Positions 1 through 6,289 of a DNA stretch of 11,163 bases are shown here, piece after piece (position 1 is the stretch's first letter; each line of letters begins with the position of its first letter). Origin of the DNA: Bacteroidales bacterium (lineage in GTDB: Bacteria; Bacteroidota; Bacteroidia; Bacteroidales; Muribaculaceae); contig SFJG01000064.1 of NCBI GenBank assembly GCA_004555955.1, forward strand, positions 1 to 11,163, in the 5' to 3' direction. The position numbers and the translations under genes are program-made. Under the pieces are notes generated by a model. It did not search any database. It was not told the DNA's origin and saw only the letters and a list, made by a program, of their open reading frames with translations.

Positions 1-58
1 CCAATTTCTCGTAGGTCTGAATGCCTACAGGCAATCGCTTAAGTTCCATAGCTTCCAT
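1..58 (-). CDS. AAA-ATPase / PD-(D/E)XK nuclease-like family protein, N-terminal fragment
   Basis: The minus strand reads MEAMELKRLPVGIQTYEKL before running off the left edge, so only the first 19 codons are present. The stretch MELKRLPVGIQTYEKL matches, from memory, the start of a large Bacteroidetes family annotated as ATP-binding or AAA-ATPase-like protein with a C-terminal PD-(D/E)XK nuclease-like domain (DUF1703). Members are common, often multi-copy, and of unclear function. Two in-frame ATGs lie at 56-58 and 47-49. The family usually begins at MELKR, so the second may be the real start; neither has a Shine-Dalgarno sequence. The gene is divergent from the thiamin operon. The family call rests on a short N-terminus only, and neither the ATPase motifs nor the nuclease domain is in view. 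Confidence 0.6.
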   Translation of the reverse strand, partial: MEAMELKRLPVGIQTYEKL

Positions 59-77
59 CGTTAAGGTTTTACGTTTA

Positions 78-110
78 CAAATATACGCAAGTTCTTTGAG
101 TTTTGAAAAA
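78..110 (-). promoter_or_regulatory. Bacteroidota-type promoter of the left-edge gene
   Basis: On the minus strand TATATTTG (78-85) fits the -7 consensus TAnnTTTG. A T-rich TTTTC element lies 19 bp upstream (105-109), in the place of the -33 TTTG box. Transcription would begin about 15 nt before the ATG at 58. The -7 match is exact and the -33 match is poor. Confidence 0.5.
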
Positions 111-166
111 CAAACAACGAATTTTTCAAAATATGCCACACCTATTCACCTATCACGTCTCTTTCA

Positions 167-198
167 TTTGCATTTGTCCACAATTTGCATTACTTTTG
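167..198 (+). promoter_or_regulatory. Promoter of the thiamin operon
   Basis: TTTG at 167-170 and TACTTTTG at 191-198 are separated by 20 bp, matching the Bacteroidota -33/-7 consensus in both boxes and in spacing. Transcription should start about 202-206, at the base of the TPP aptamer, so there is essentially no leader ahead of the riboswitch. A second TTTG at 173-176 is too close (14 bp) to be the -33 box. Confidence 0.75.
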
Positions 199-202
199 CA
201 AT

Positions 203-277
203 GTGCAAAGGGGTGCCGAAAGGCTGAGATTATACCCTGAGAACCTGAAGCGGGTAATGCCGCCGGAGGGATTGCCG
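203..277 (+). ncRNA. TPP riboswitch (THI element) aptamer
   Basis: The conserved blocks of the TPP aptamer appear in order: GGGGTGC at 210-216, CTGAGA at 224-229, ACCCTGAGAACCTGA at 234-248, GGGTAATGCC at 252-261 and GGAGGGA at 265-271. Helix P1 can form between GCAA (205-208) and TTGC (272-275). CTGAGA is the pyrimidine-sensing J3/2 block. The element lies directly upstream of thiD and six further thiamin genes, the expected context. TPP binding should reduce expression of the operon. No hairpin with a T-tract lies between the aptamer and thiD, so control of translation start is more likely than termination. Confidence 0.95.
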
Positions 278-290
278 GACTCTCGACTAC

Positions 291-342
291 AAGTATGCCC
301 CAACTGCACTATAAGTATAGGAGTTTCTATATAGGAGGCATT
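291..342 (+). promoter_or_regulatory. Predicted riboswitch expression platform and thiD ribosome binding site
   Basis: AGGAGG (333-338) sits 4 nt before the thiD ATG and is the only clear Shine-Dalgarno sequence in the operon. ATGCC at 295-299 can pair with GGCAT at 337-341, covering the end of that site. The overlapping stretch 296-309 can instead pair with the 5' strand of the aptamer: CCCC 298-301 with GGGG 210-213, and TGCAC 305-309 with GTGCA 203-207. The two pairings exclude each other, which would give a TPP-dependent translational switch. TATAGGAG is also repeated (316-323 and 330-337), making a decoy-like second GGAG. The pairings are visible in the bases; the mechanism is inferred. 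Confidence 0.45.
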
Positions 343-1158
343 ATGAATTACAAAGTTGTACTAACTATCGCAGGCTCTGACTCGTGTGGAGGCGCAGGCA
401 TCCAGGCAGATGTCAAAACGATGTCGGCATTGGGCGTATATGCTGCCACTGCCATCACGGCAGTAACCGCACAAAACACCTGTGGAGTAGCCGCTGTCGA
501 AGGCATTTCGCCGAACGTCGTTGCTGCTCAAATCGATGCGGTCTTTACGGATATGCACCCCGACGCTGTCAAATTAGGTATGCTATTCAGCGAAGAAATC
601 GTCGATGCGGTAGCCGACCGACTTGCGGCACACCGAGCGAACAACGTCGTGCTCGACCCGGTTATGGTATCTACTTCCGGATGCAAACTGATTGCCGACG
701 GAGCTATTGAAGCCGTCAAACGCCGACTATTTCCCCTCGCCGACGTCGTTACTCCCAATCGGCAAGAAGCCGAACTCATTGCCGGTTTCCCTTTGACCGA
801 CATCCACAGTTTCGACCAAGCTGCTCGTGTGCTGTTAGACATGGGATGCCGAAACGTGCTCTTCAAAGGCGGACACTTCGACAGCAAATTCATGACCGAC
901 CGACTTTACAGCGCCGACGGATGCTTTATGAGCATCGCCGGTAATCGCATCCCAACCACCAACACCCACGGCACCGGTTGTACGCTCTCGTCGGCAATAG
1001 CATCCTTCCTGGCATTGGGATGCAATATCGCCGAAGCAGTCGACAAGGCTAAGCAATACGTGCAAGCAGCAATCGAAGCCGGCGCACAAGTTACCATCGG
1101 CAATGGTAACGGTCCACTAAACCATTTTTTTAGTCCTAAAAAACTCATAATAAAATGA
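343..1158 (+). CDS. thiD: Hydroxymethylpyrimidine/phosphomethylpyrimidine kinase ThiD
   Basis: A 271-residue cytosolic ribokinase-fold enzyme that phosphorylates HMP to HMP-P and HMP-P to HMP-PP, the pyrimidine substrate of ThiE. Family motifs are in order: AGSDSCGGAGIQAD at residues 10-23, TAITAVTAQNT at 36-46, KLGM at 77-80, DPVM at 105-108, TPNRQEAE at 137-144 and the anion-hole/catalytic HGTGC at 209-213 (Cys213). The length is normal for a stand-alone ThiD. I chose the ATG at 343 because AGGAGG lies 4 nt upstream and the MNYKVVLTIAGSD start fits the family. An in-frame ATG at 295 lies inside the predicted expression platform and has no ribosome site. It is the first gene of the operon, directly under TPP riboswitch control, and overlaps thiS by 4 bp (ATGA). 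Confidence 0.95.
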   Translation: MNYKVVLTIAGSDSCGGAGIQADVKTMSALGVYAATAITAVTAQNTCGVAAVEGISPNVVAAQIDAVFTDMHPDAVKLGMLFSEEIVDAVADRLAAHRANNVVLDPVMVSTSGCKLIADGAIEAVKRRLFPLADVVTPNRQEAELIAGFPLTDIHSFDQAARVLLDMGCRNVLFKGGHFDSKFMTDRLYSADGCFMSIAGNRIPTTNTHGTGCTLSSAIASFLALGCNIAEAVDKAKQYVQAAIEAGAQVTIGNGNGPLNHFFSPKKLIIK

Positions 1159-1358
1159 TTACTCTAAAAGTAAACGGCGAAGAGCGCCAATATGACGCCA
1201 TGCCGACCATCGAACAAGTTATCACCGAACGCGGCGCCGCACTGACCAATGTAGCAGTAGCCGTCGGCGGAAAGATGGTTCCGCGCCCAAATTGGCAAAG
1301 CACAGAACTGCACGACGGCGACAACATAATCATTATCAAAGCATCGTATGGCGGATAG
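1155..1358 (+). CDS. thiS: Sulfur carrier protein ThiS
   Basis: A 67-residue ubiquitin-like protein ending in the diagnostic SYGG. The C-terminal Gly67 is adenylated by ThiF and converted to a thiocarboxylate, which then donates sulfur to ThiG for thiazole formation. The start MITLKVNGEERQY and the central VAVAVGGKMVPR strand pattern fit the beta-grasp fold. Its ATG overlaps the thiD stop (ATGA) with no Shine-Dalgarno sequence, so it is probably translationally coupled. Its TAG stop must be read as a stop for the essential Gly-Gly terminus to be free, which shows that amber is a true stop codon in this genome. It overlaps the next gene by 11 bp. No thiF lies in this window. Confidence 0.95.
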   Translation: MITLKVNGEERQYDAMPTIEQVITERGAALTNVAVAVGGKMVPRPNWQSTELHDGDNIIIIKASYGG

Positions 1359-1944
1359 GTTCCGACTGATAGCCATCACGCCGGAAGCGACCGAAGCCGA
1401 CGAGCAGAGACGAGTAGAACTGCTCATCGACTCCGGCTTCGACTTCGTACACATTCGCAAGCCCTACGCCGACGAACGCGCCTTGCGCACCTACCTGGAA
1501 TCGATTGGCGAGCCCTACAGAGCGCAACTTACGCTACATGACCGCCACGACCTGGCAAGGGAGTACGGCATCGGCGGCATACATCTGAATCGGCGCAATT
1601 CCACGCCGCCCGAAGGCTACTGCGGACGCCTTTCGCGCTCGCTGCACAGCATTGACGAACTAACCGAAGCCGACGGCAACGACTACTGCACTCTCAGCCC
1701 TATCTACGACAGCATCAGCAAATCGGGATATCGGTCGAGTTTCTCAGCCGACGCGCTTCGACAAGCGCTTACCGACAGGCGAATAAAAGTGCCTGTCATT
1801 GCTCTCGGAGGCGTTACGCCCGAGAAAATCGGAGAACTTCAACAACTCGGTTTCGCCGGAGCGGCATTCTTGGGTTATCTCTTTGCCGACGTCGATATTG
1901 ATGTGCTTAAACAACGAATACGAACAATAAAACAACATCTATAA
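1348..1944 (+). CDS. ThiE/TenI-family protein, probable thiazole tautomerase-like paralogue
   Basis: A 198-residue TIM-barrel protein of the thiamin phosphate synthase/TenI family, shorter than its neighbour ThiE. Family landmarks are VHIRK (34-38), LHDRHDLA (63-70), GGIHLNRRN (76-84), LSPIYDSISKSGY (116-128) and PVIALGGVTPEKI (149-161). Compared with the adjacent ThiE, several catalytic positions differ. The Lys of RxK is Pro39, the first Asp of the DD pair is His64, the Mg-binding Asp is Asn84, and the two Thr that contact phosphate are Ser122 and Ser124; Lys125 is kept. Loss of the Mg/pyrophosphate ligands argues against a normal ThiE reaction. A TenI-like role (aromatising the ThiG product) fits the operon, but the His of Bacillus TenI (H122) is Ser117 here, so tautomerase activity is not assured. 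Confidence 0.75.
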   Translation: MADRFRLIAITPEATEADEQRRVELLIDSGFDFVHIRKPYADERALRTYLESIGEPYRAQLTLHDRHDLAREYGIGGIHLNRRNSTPPEGYCGRLSRSLHSIDELTEADGNDYCTLSPIYDSISKSGYRSSFSADALRQALTDRRIKVPVIALGGVTPEKIGELQQLGFAGAAFLGYLFADVDIDVLKQRIRTIKQHL

Positions 1945-1945
1945 T

Positions 1946-2590
1946 ATGCTACAATTCATCACCCACCCACATCCCGACATAACAATACTCGACGAGATAC
2001 GCGCCGCAGTGGCAGGCGGCTGTCGCTGGGTGCAACTGCGCATGAAAGACGCACCCGCCGACGACATCATCGCCGTTGCCCGACAAGCCAAGCCCATTTG
2101 CGCCGACAACGACTGCATATTCGTCGTCGACGACCACGTCGAGATTGCTAAAGAGTTGCAACTCGACGGCGTTCACCTCGGGCGAAACGACATGGCCCCC
2201 GAGGAGGCTCGCGAGATTCTCGGCATGGAAGCCATCATCGGCGTAACCGCCAACACGTTCGACGATGTTGAGCGTGTGCGTCATCTCGACATCGACTACA
2301 TCGGCGTCGGTCCATTCCGATTTACCACAACGAAAAAGCAACTGAGCCCCGTGCTCGGCATCGAAGGCTACGCCGAAATCGTCCGACGCATGAAAGAGTC
2401 GAGCATACGGCTGCCAATCGTGGCTATCGGCGGAATAACCTACGACGACATCGACGAGATTATGGCAACCGGCGTCAACGGCATTGCCATGTCGGGAGCA
2501 ATCGTAGGCGCTGATGACATCGCGGCAGAAACCGCGCGAATTGTCGACCGCCTGCAACATATCATTGACAAACGATTAAACAACATATAA
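1946..2590 (+). CDS. thiE: Thiamine-phosphate synthase ThiE
   Basis: A 214-residue TIM barrel that condenses HMP-PP with thiazole phosphate carboxylate to give thiamin phosphate. The catalytic set is complete: QLRMKD with Arg32 and Lys34, the metal/pyrophosphate ligands Asp62-Asp63 and Asp82 (in HLGRND), the phosphate loop GVGPFRFTTTKK with Thr127, Thr129 and Lys130, and AIGGIT (160-165). The first residue of the usual ND pair is Asp rather than Asn, a mild variation. It starts 1 nt after the stop of the TenI-like gene without a Shine-Dalgarno sequence, so coupling is likely. It is the better candidate of the two paralogues for the true synthase. Confidence 0.93.
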   Translation: MLQFITHPHPDITILDEIRAAVAGGCRWVQLRMKDAPADDIIAVARQAKPICADNDCIFVVDDHVEIAKELQLDGVHLGRNDMAPEEAREILGMEAIIGVTANTFDDVERVRHLDIDYIGVGPFRFTTTKKQLSPVLGIEGYAEIVRRMKESSIRLPIVAIGGITYDDIDEIMATGVNGIAMSGAIVGADDIAAETARIVDRLQHIIDKRLNNI

Positions 2591-2591
2591 T

Positions 2592-3365
2592 ATGGACAAA
2601 CTAATCATCGGAGGACGCGAATTTTCGTCGCGCCTATTTGTCGGCACCGGCAAGTTCTCGTCGAACGAACTGATGCTACAAGCCATCCTCGCTTCCGAAA
2701 GCGAGATGATAACCGTCGCTATGAAGCGCCTGCATCCCGACGATGCCGCCGGCGACGACATGCTGCAACACATCAACCGCGAGAAGGTGCAGTTTCTGCC
2801 CAACACCTCCGGCGCACGCAACGCCGAAGAGGCTGTGCTCGCCGCTCAACTCTCGCGCGAATGCTTCGGCACAAATTTCATAAAACTTGAGATTCACCCC
2901 GACCCGCGTTACCTTCTGCCCGACCCCATCGAAACGCTCCGCGCAACCGAGACACTGGCTGCCGACGGATTCGTCGTGCTTCCCTACATCCAAGCCGACC
3001 CCGTGCTCTGTAAGCGACTCGAAGAAGCGGGCACGGCAGCCGTAATGCCGCTCGGCGCTCCTATCGGCACCAACAAAGGCTTGAAAACCAAGGAAATGCT
3101 CGAAATCATCATCGCACAATCGACCGTACCCGTCGTTGTCGACGCCGGACTGGGCGCGCCCTCGCACGCCGCCGAGGCTATGGAAATGGGCGCCGACGCC
3201 GTGCTGGTCAACACCGCTATCGCCGTGGCTCACGACCCTGTCGCTATGGCTCGCGCTTTCCGCCTCGCCACTGAAGCCGGACGCATGGCTTACATCGCCG
3301 GTCTCGGGCAAATCAGCGACTGTGCTCAAGCAAGTAGCCCGTTAACCTCATTCTTAAACGACTAA
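2592..3365 (+). CDS. thiG: Thiazole synthase ThiG
   Basis: A 257-residue TIM-barrel enzyme, usual length for the family. It builds the thiazole phosphate ring from 1-deoxyxylulose 5-phosphate, dehydroglycine (from ThiH) and ThiS-thiocarboxylate sulfur. Visible landmarks: the N-terminal SRLFVGTGKF (13-22), NTSGARNAEEAV (71-82), NFIKLEI with the Schiff-base lysine Lys98, GAPIGTNKGL, VVVDAGLGAPSHAAEAMEMGAD and AVLVNTAIA, the last two forming the phosphate-binding end of the barrel. It starts 1 nt after the thiE stop, with no Shine-Dalgarno sequence. The partner ThiH is two genes downstream. Confidence 0.96.
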   Translation: MDKLIIGGREFSSRLFVGTGKFSSNELMLQAILASESEMITVAMKRLHPDDAAGDDMLQHINREKVQFLPNTSGARNAEEAVLAAQLSRECFGTNFIKLEIHPDPRYLLPDPIETLRATETLAADGFVVLPYIQADPVLCKRLEEAGTAAVMPLGAPIGTNKGLKTKEMLEIIIAQSTVPVVVDAGLGAPSHAAEAMEMGADAVLVNTAIAVAHDPVAMARAFRLATEAGRMAYIAGLGQISDCAQASSPLTSFLND

Positions 3366-3389
3366 TATAACAAACTCACATTCAATTCT

Positions 3390-5090
3390 ATGGGAATCAA
3401 AGACATTAACATCAACTCATATCCCGGCTCGGAGAAAATCTACGTCGACGGAACGCTTTTCCCCATCAAAGTCGGCATGCGCAAAATCAACCTTACCCCG
3501 ACAGTAACAATCGTCGACGGCGAGAAAGTGTTCTCCGACAACGGATACGTCGTTGTCAACGACACTAGCGGCGTCTACACCGACCCGAACGTCGAAACCG
3601 ACATCAACAAAGGCTTGCCACGCGTCCGTGAGCAATGGATTGCCGACCGCGGCGACGTCGAAACGCTCGACGGCATTTCGTCGGACTACGGTCGCATGCG
3701 TCTCGCCGACAAGAGCCTTGACGAAATCCGTTTTGCCACTCGTCACAACCCGAAGCGCGCCCTTCCGGGCAAGAACATCACTCAAATGGCATACGCTCGC
3801 GCCGGCGTCGTTACCGCCGAAATGGAATACGTGGCTATCCGCGAAAACCTCAACAACAAACAACTCGGCATCGATTCCTACATCACTCCCGAATTTGTGC
3901 GCCAAGAAGTGGCTGCCGGACGTGCGATTATCCCCGCCAACATCAACCACCCCGAAGCCGAACCGATGATTATCGGCAAAGCGTTTGCCGTAAAACTCAA
4001 CACTAACATCGGCAACAGTGCGCTCTCGTCGGGCATCAAAGAGGAAGTCGACAAAGCCATTTGGAGTTGCTACTGGGGCGGCGACACGCTTATGGACCTT
4101 TCGACAGGCAAAAACATCCACGAAACACGCGAATGGATTATCCGCAACTGCCCCGTTCCCGTTGGCACTGTCCCCATCTACCAAGCCCTCGAGAAAGTCG
4201 ACGGCAACGTTGCCAAACTTACTTGGGAAATCTATCGCGACACGCTCATCGAACAGTGCGAACAAGGCGTCGACTACTTCACCATCCACGCCGGAGTGCT
4301 TCGCGAACATGCCGAACTCATCGGCTCGCGCCTGACAGGTTGCGTTTCTCGCGGCGGAAGCATTATGACCGAATGGTGCGTAATCCACGACCAAGAGAGT
4401 TTCCTTTACACCCACTTCGACGAAATTTGCGAAATTCTGGCGCAATTCGACGTTGCCGTATCGCTCGGCGACGGTATGCGTCCGGGCTCTATCCACGACG
4501 CTAACGACCGCGCTCAATTCCTCGAACTCGACGTGCTCGGCGAACTGACCGAACGCGCTTGGAAGCATAACGTGCAAGTCATCATCGAAGGTCCGGGCCA
4601 CATCCCCTTGCACAAAGTCAAAGAGAACGTCGACCGCGAAGCCAAAGCATGCCACGAGGCTCCGTTCTACACCCTCGGCCCGTTGACCACCGACATCGCT
4701 CCCGGCTACGACCACATCACATCGGCTATCGGCGCCGCTCACATCGCTTGGTGGGGCACGGCGATGATTTGCTACGTCACCCCCAAAGAACACCTCAGCC
4801 TGCCCGACCGCGAAGACGTCCGCAACGGCGTGATTGCTTATAAGATTGCAGCGCACGCTGCCGACTTGGCTAAAGGTCTCCCCGGTGCTCAAGTGCGCGA
4901 CGATGCTATGAGCAAGGCTCGCTTCGAATTCCGATGGAAAGACCAATTCAACCTTTCGCTCGACCCGGCTCGCGCTCGACAATACTACATCGAGAGTCGT
5001 GGCAAAGACGACAAATTCTGCACAATGTGCGGACCGAACTTCTGCGCAATGCGCATTTCGCAGAAAATCTGCAAAGAGTTAAACGATTAA
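3390..5090 (+). CDS. thiC: Phosphomethylpyrimidine synthase ThiC
   Basis: A 566-residue non-canonical radical-SAM enzyme that rearranges 5-aminoimidazole ribotide (AIR) into HMP-P. Landmarks: AYARAGVVTAEMEYVAIREN, SRGGSIMTEWC, SLGDGMRPGSIHDAND, EGPGHIPLHKVK, PGYDHITSAIGAA, and the C-terminal iron-sulfur motif CTMCGPNFC with Cys544, Cys547 and Cys552 (CxxCxxxxC, the ThiC-specific spacing). The length fits the shorter bacterial form; the E. coli protein is longer at the N-terminus. The 24-nt gap after thiG holds no promoter or Shine-Dalgarno sequence that I can see. Its substrate AIR is the product of PurM, encoded convergently a few kilobases away, though that proximity need not mean co-regulation. 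Confidence 0.98.
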   Translation: MGIKDININSYPGSEKIYVDGTLFPIKVGMRKINLTPTVTIVDGEKVFSDNGYVVVNDTSGVYTDPNVETDINKGLPRVREQWIADRGDVETLDGISSDYGRMRLADKSLDEIRFATRHNPKRALPGKNITQMAYARAGVVTAEMEYVAIRENLNNKQLGIDSYITPEFVRQEVAAGRAIIPANINHPEAEPMIIGKAFAVKLNTNIGNSALSSGIKEEVDKAIWSCYWGGDTLMDLSTGKNIHETREWIIRNCPVPVGTVPIYQALEKVDGNVAKLTWEIYRDTLIEQCEQGVDYFTIHAGVLREHAELIGSRLTGCVSRGGSIMTEWCVIHDQESFLYTHFDEICEILAQFDVAVSLGDGMRPGSIHDANDRAQFLELDVLGELTERAWKHNVQVIIEGPGHIPLHKVKENVDREAKACHEAPFYTLGPLTTDIAPGYDHITSAIGAAHIAWWGTAMICYVTPKEHLSLPDREDVRNGVIAYKIAAHAADLAKGLPGAQVRDDAMSKARFEFRWKDQFNLSLDPARARQYYIESRGKDDKFCTMCGPNFCAMRISQKICKELND

Positions 5091-5105
5091 GTCATTTTGT
5101 AACAA

Positions 5106-6215
5106 ATGTTTTCTGACGAATTAGAACATATCAGTTGGGACGATACTACATCGCGGATTGCCTCGAAAACGCACCGCGATGTAGAATTCGCGCTCTCCAA
5201 ACCGACGCTCAACGTCGACGACTTTATGGCGCTCATCTCGCCTGCCGCAGAGCCTTATCTCGAGCAGATGGCTCAACTGTCGATGAAGTACACTCAAGAG
5301 CGTTTCGGTAAAGTCATCAGCATGTACATCCCGCTCTACCTGAGCAATGCATGCACTAACTTCTGCGTCTACTGCGGCTTTAACCACAACAACAAGTTTA
5401 CCCGAACCACTCTCAACGACGAGCAAATAGCCGCCGAATGCCGTGCCATCAGAGAACTCGGCCCCTTCGAAAACCTGCTGATTGTTACCGGCGAAGCCCC
5501 GGCGATTGCCGGCGTCGACTATCTCGAAAATGCACTTCACATCGCTCGCCCTTACTTCAACAACCTGTCGATTGAAGTGATGCCGCTCAAAGCCGACGAC
5601 TATCTGCGACTAACACACGCAGGGCTTAACGGCGTGGTGTGCTTTCAGGAGACTTACCACAAAGACCGCTACAAACTGTACCATCCGAAGGGAATGAAGT
5701 CGATTTTCGAATGGCGCCTGAACGGGTTCGACCGCATGGGACAAGCCGGCGTCCACAAAATCGGCATGGGTGTGCTCATTGGTCTTGAAGACTGGCGCAC
5801 CGACATCACCATGATGGCTTACCACCTCCGATACTTGCAAAAGCACTATTGGAGGACTCGCTATTCGGTCAACTTCCCGCGAATGCGCCCTTCCGAGAGC
5901 GGTTTTCAACCGAACGTGACAATGACCGACCGACAACTGGCGCAAGTGACTTTCGCTTTCCGCATTTTCGACCACGACGTCGACATTTCATATTCGACGC
6001 GCGAGAATCCGCGACTGCGTGAAAATATGATGAAACTGGGCGTTACGTCGATGAGCGCCGGAAGTCGCACCGAGCCTGGTGGCTACACTCACGCTCGCGA
6101 AGCCCTCGAGCAATTCCACGTCAGCGACGAACGCTCACCGATTGACGTGGCTAACGACATTCGCTCGCTCGGCTACGAACCCGTCTGGAAAGATTGGGAT
6201 AAAGTGTTCGATTAA
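5106..6215 (+). CDS. thiH: 2-iminoacetate (dehydroglycine) synthase ThiH
   Basis: A 369-residue radical-SAM enzyme that cleaves tyrosine to dehydroglycine plus p-cresol, supplying ThiG. The 4Fe-4S/SAM motif is Cys83-x3-Cys87-x2-Cys90 in NACTNFCVYCGFN. Later family stretches include VTGEAP, SIEVMPL, FQETYHKDRYKLYHPKG, GVLIGLEDWR and SVNFPRMRPSE. The near C-terminal TSMSAGSRTEPGGYTHA is also typical. Use of ThiH rather than the oxygen-dependent glycine oxidase ThiO fits an anaerobe. It is the last gene of the operon, 15 nt after thiC, no Shine-Dalgarno sequence, followed directly by a terminator. In many Bacteroides relatives thiF follows thiH; it does not here. Confidence 0.96.
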   Translation: MFSDELEHISWDDTTSRIASKTHRDVEFALSKPTLNVDDFMALISPAAEPYLEQMAQLSMKYTQERFGKVISMYIPLYLSNACTNFCVYCGFNHNNKFTRTTLNDEQIAAECRAIRELGPFENLLIVTGEAPAIAGVDYLENALHIARPYFNNLSIEVMPLKADDYLRLTHAGLNGVVCFQETYHKDRYKLYHPKGMKSIFEWRLNGFDRMGQAGVHKIGMGVLIGLEDWRTDITMMAYHLRYLQKHYWRTRYSVNFPRMRPSESGFQPNVTMTDRQLAQVTFAFRIFDHDVDISYSTRENPRLRENMMKLGVTSMSAGSRTEPGGYTHAREALEQFHVSDERSPIDVANDIRSLGYEPVWKDWDKVFD

Positions 6216-6236
6216 GATTTAATTTCTGTAGAAAAT

Positions 6237-6273
6237 CGACGTCGGTGTGTGCATCATGCCGACGTCGTTATTT
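6237..6273. terminator. Rho-independent terminator between convergent operons
   Basis: CGACGTCGG (6237-6245) and CCGACGTCG (6259-6267) form a perfect 9-bp GC-rich stem with a 13-nt loop, followed by TTATTTTTT. It lies 21 nt after the thiH stop and 16 nt before the end of the minus-strand lytic transglycosylase gene. Read on the minus strand the stem is followed by ATTTTC, so weaker bidirectional action is possible. Confidence 0.88.
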
Positions 6274-6289
6274 TTTCTCCCCGGAGGTA

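Noticed and set aside
21..227. A 68-residue plus-strand frame at the left edge
   Set aside because: It runs across two promoters and into the riboswitch, opposite a recognisable N-terminus, and has no domain or ribosome site.
295..342. Upstream in-frame ATG at 295 as the thiD start
   Set aside because: It has no ribosome site, lies in the predicted riboswitch expression platform and adds 16 residues not typical of ThiD; the ATG at 343 has AGGAGG.
3417..4982. A 521-residue open frame on the minus strand opposite thiC
   Set aside because: It is a mirror of thiC codon usage (few stop codons arise opposite GC-rich, GAC/GTC-rich codons). The thiC frame has all family motifs, while the antisense product is low-complexity in F/V/D/H with no domain or start signal.
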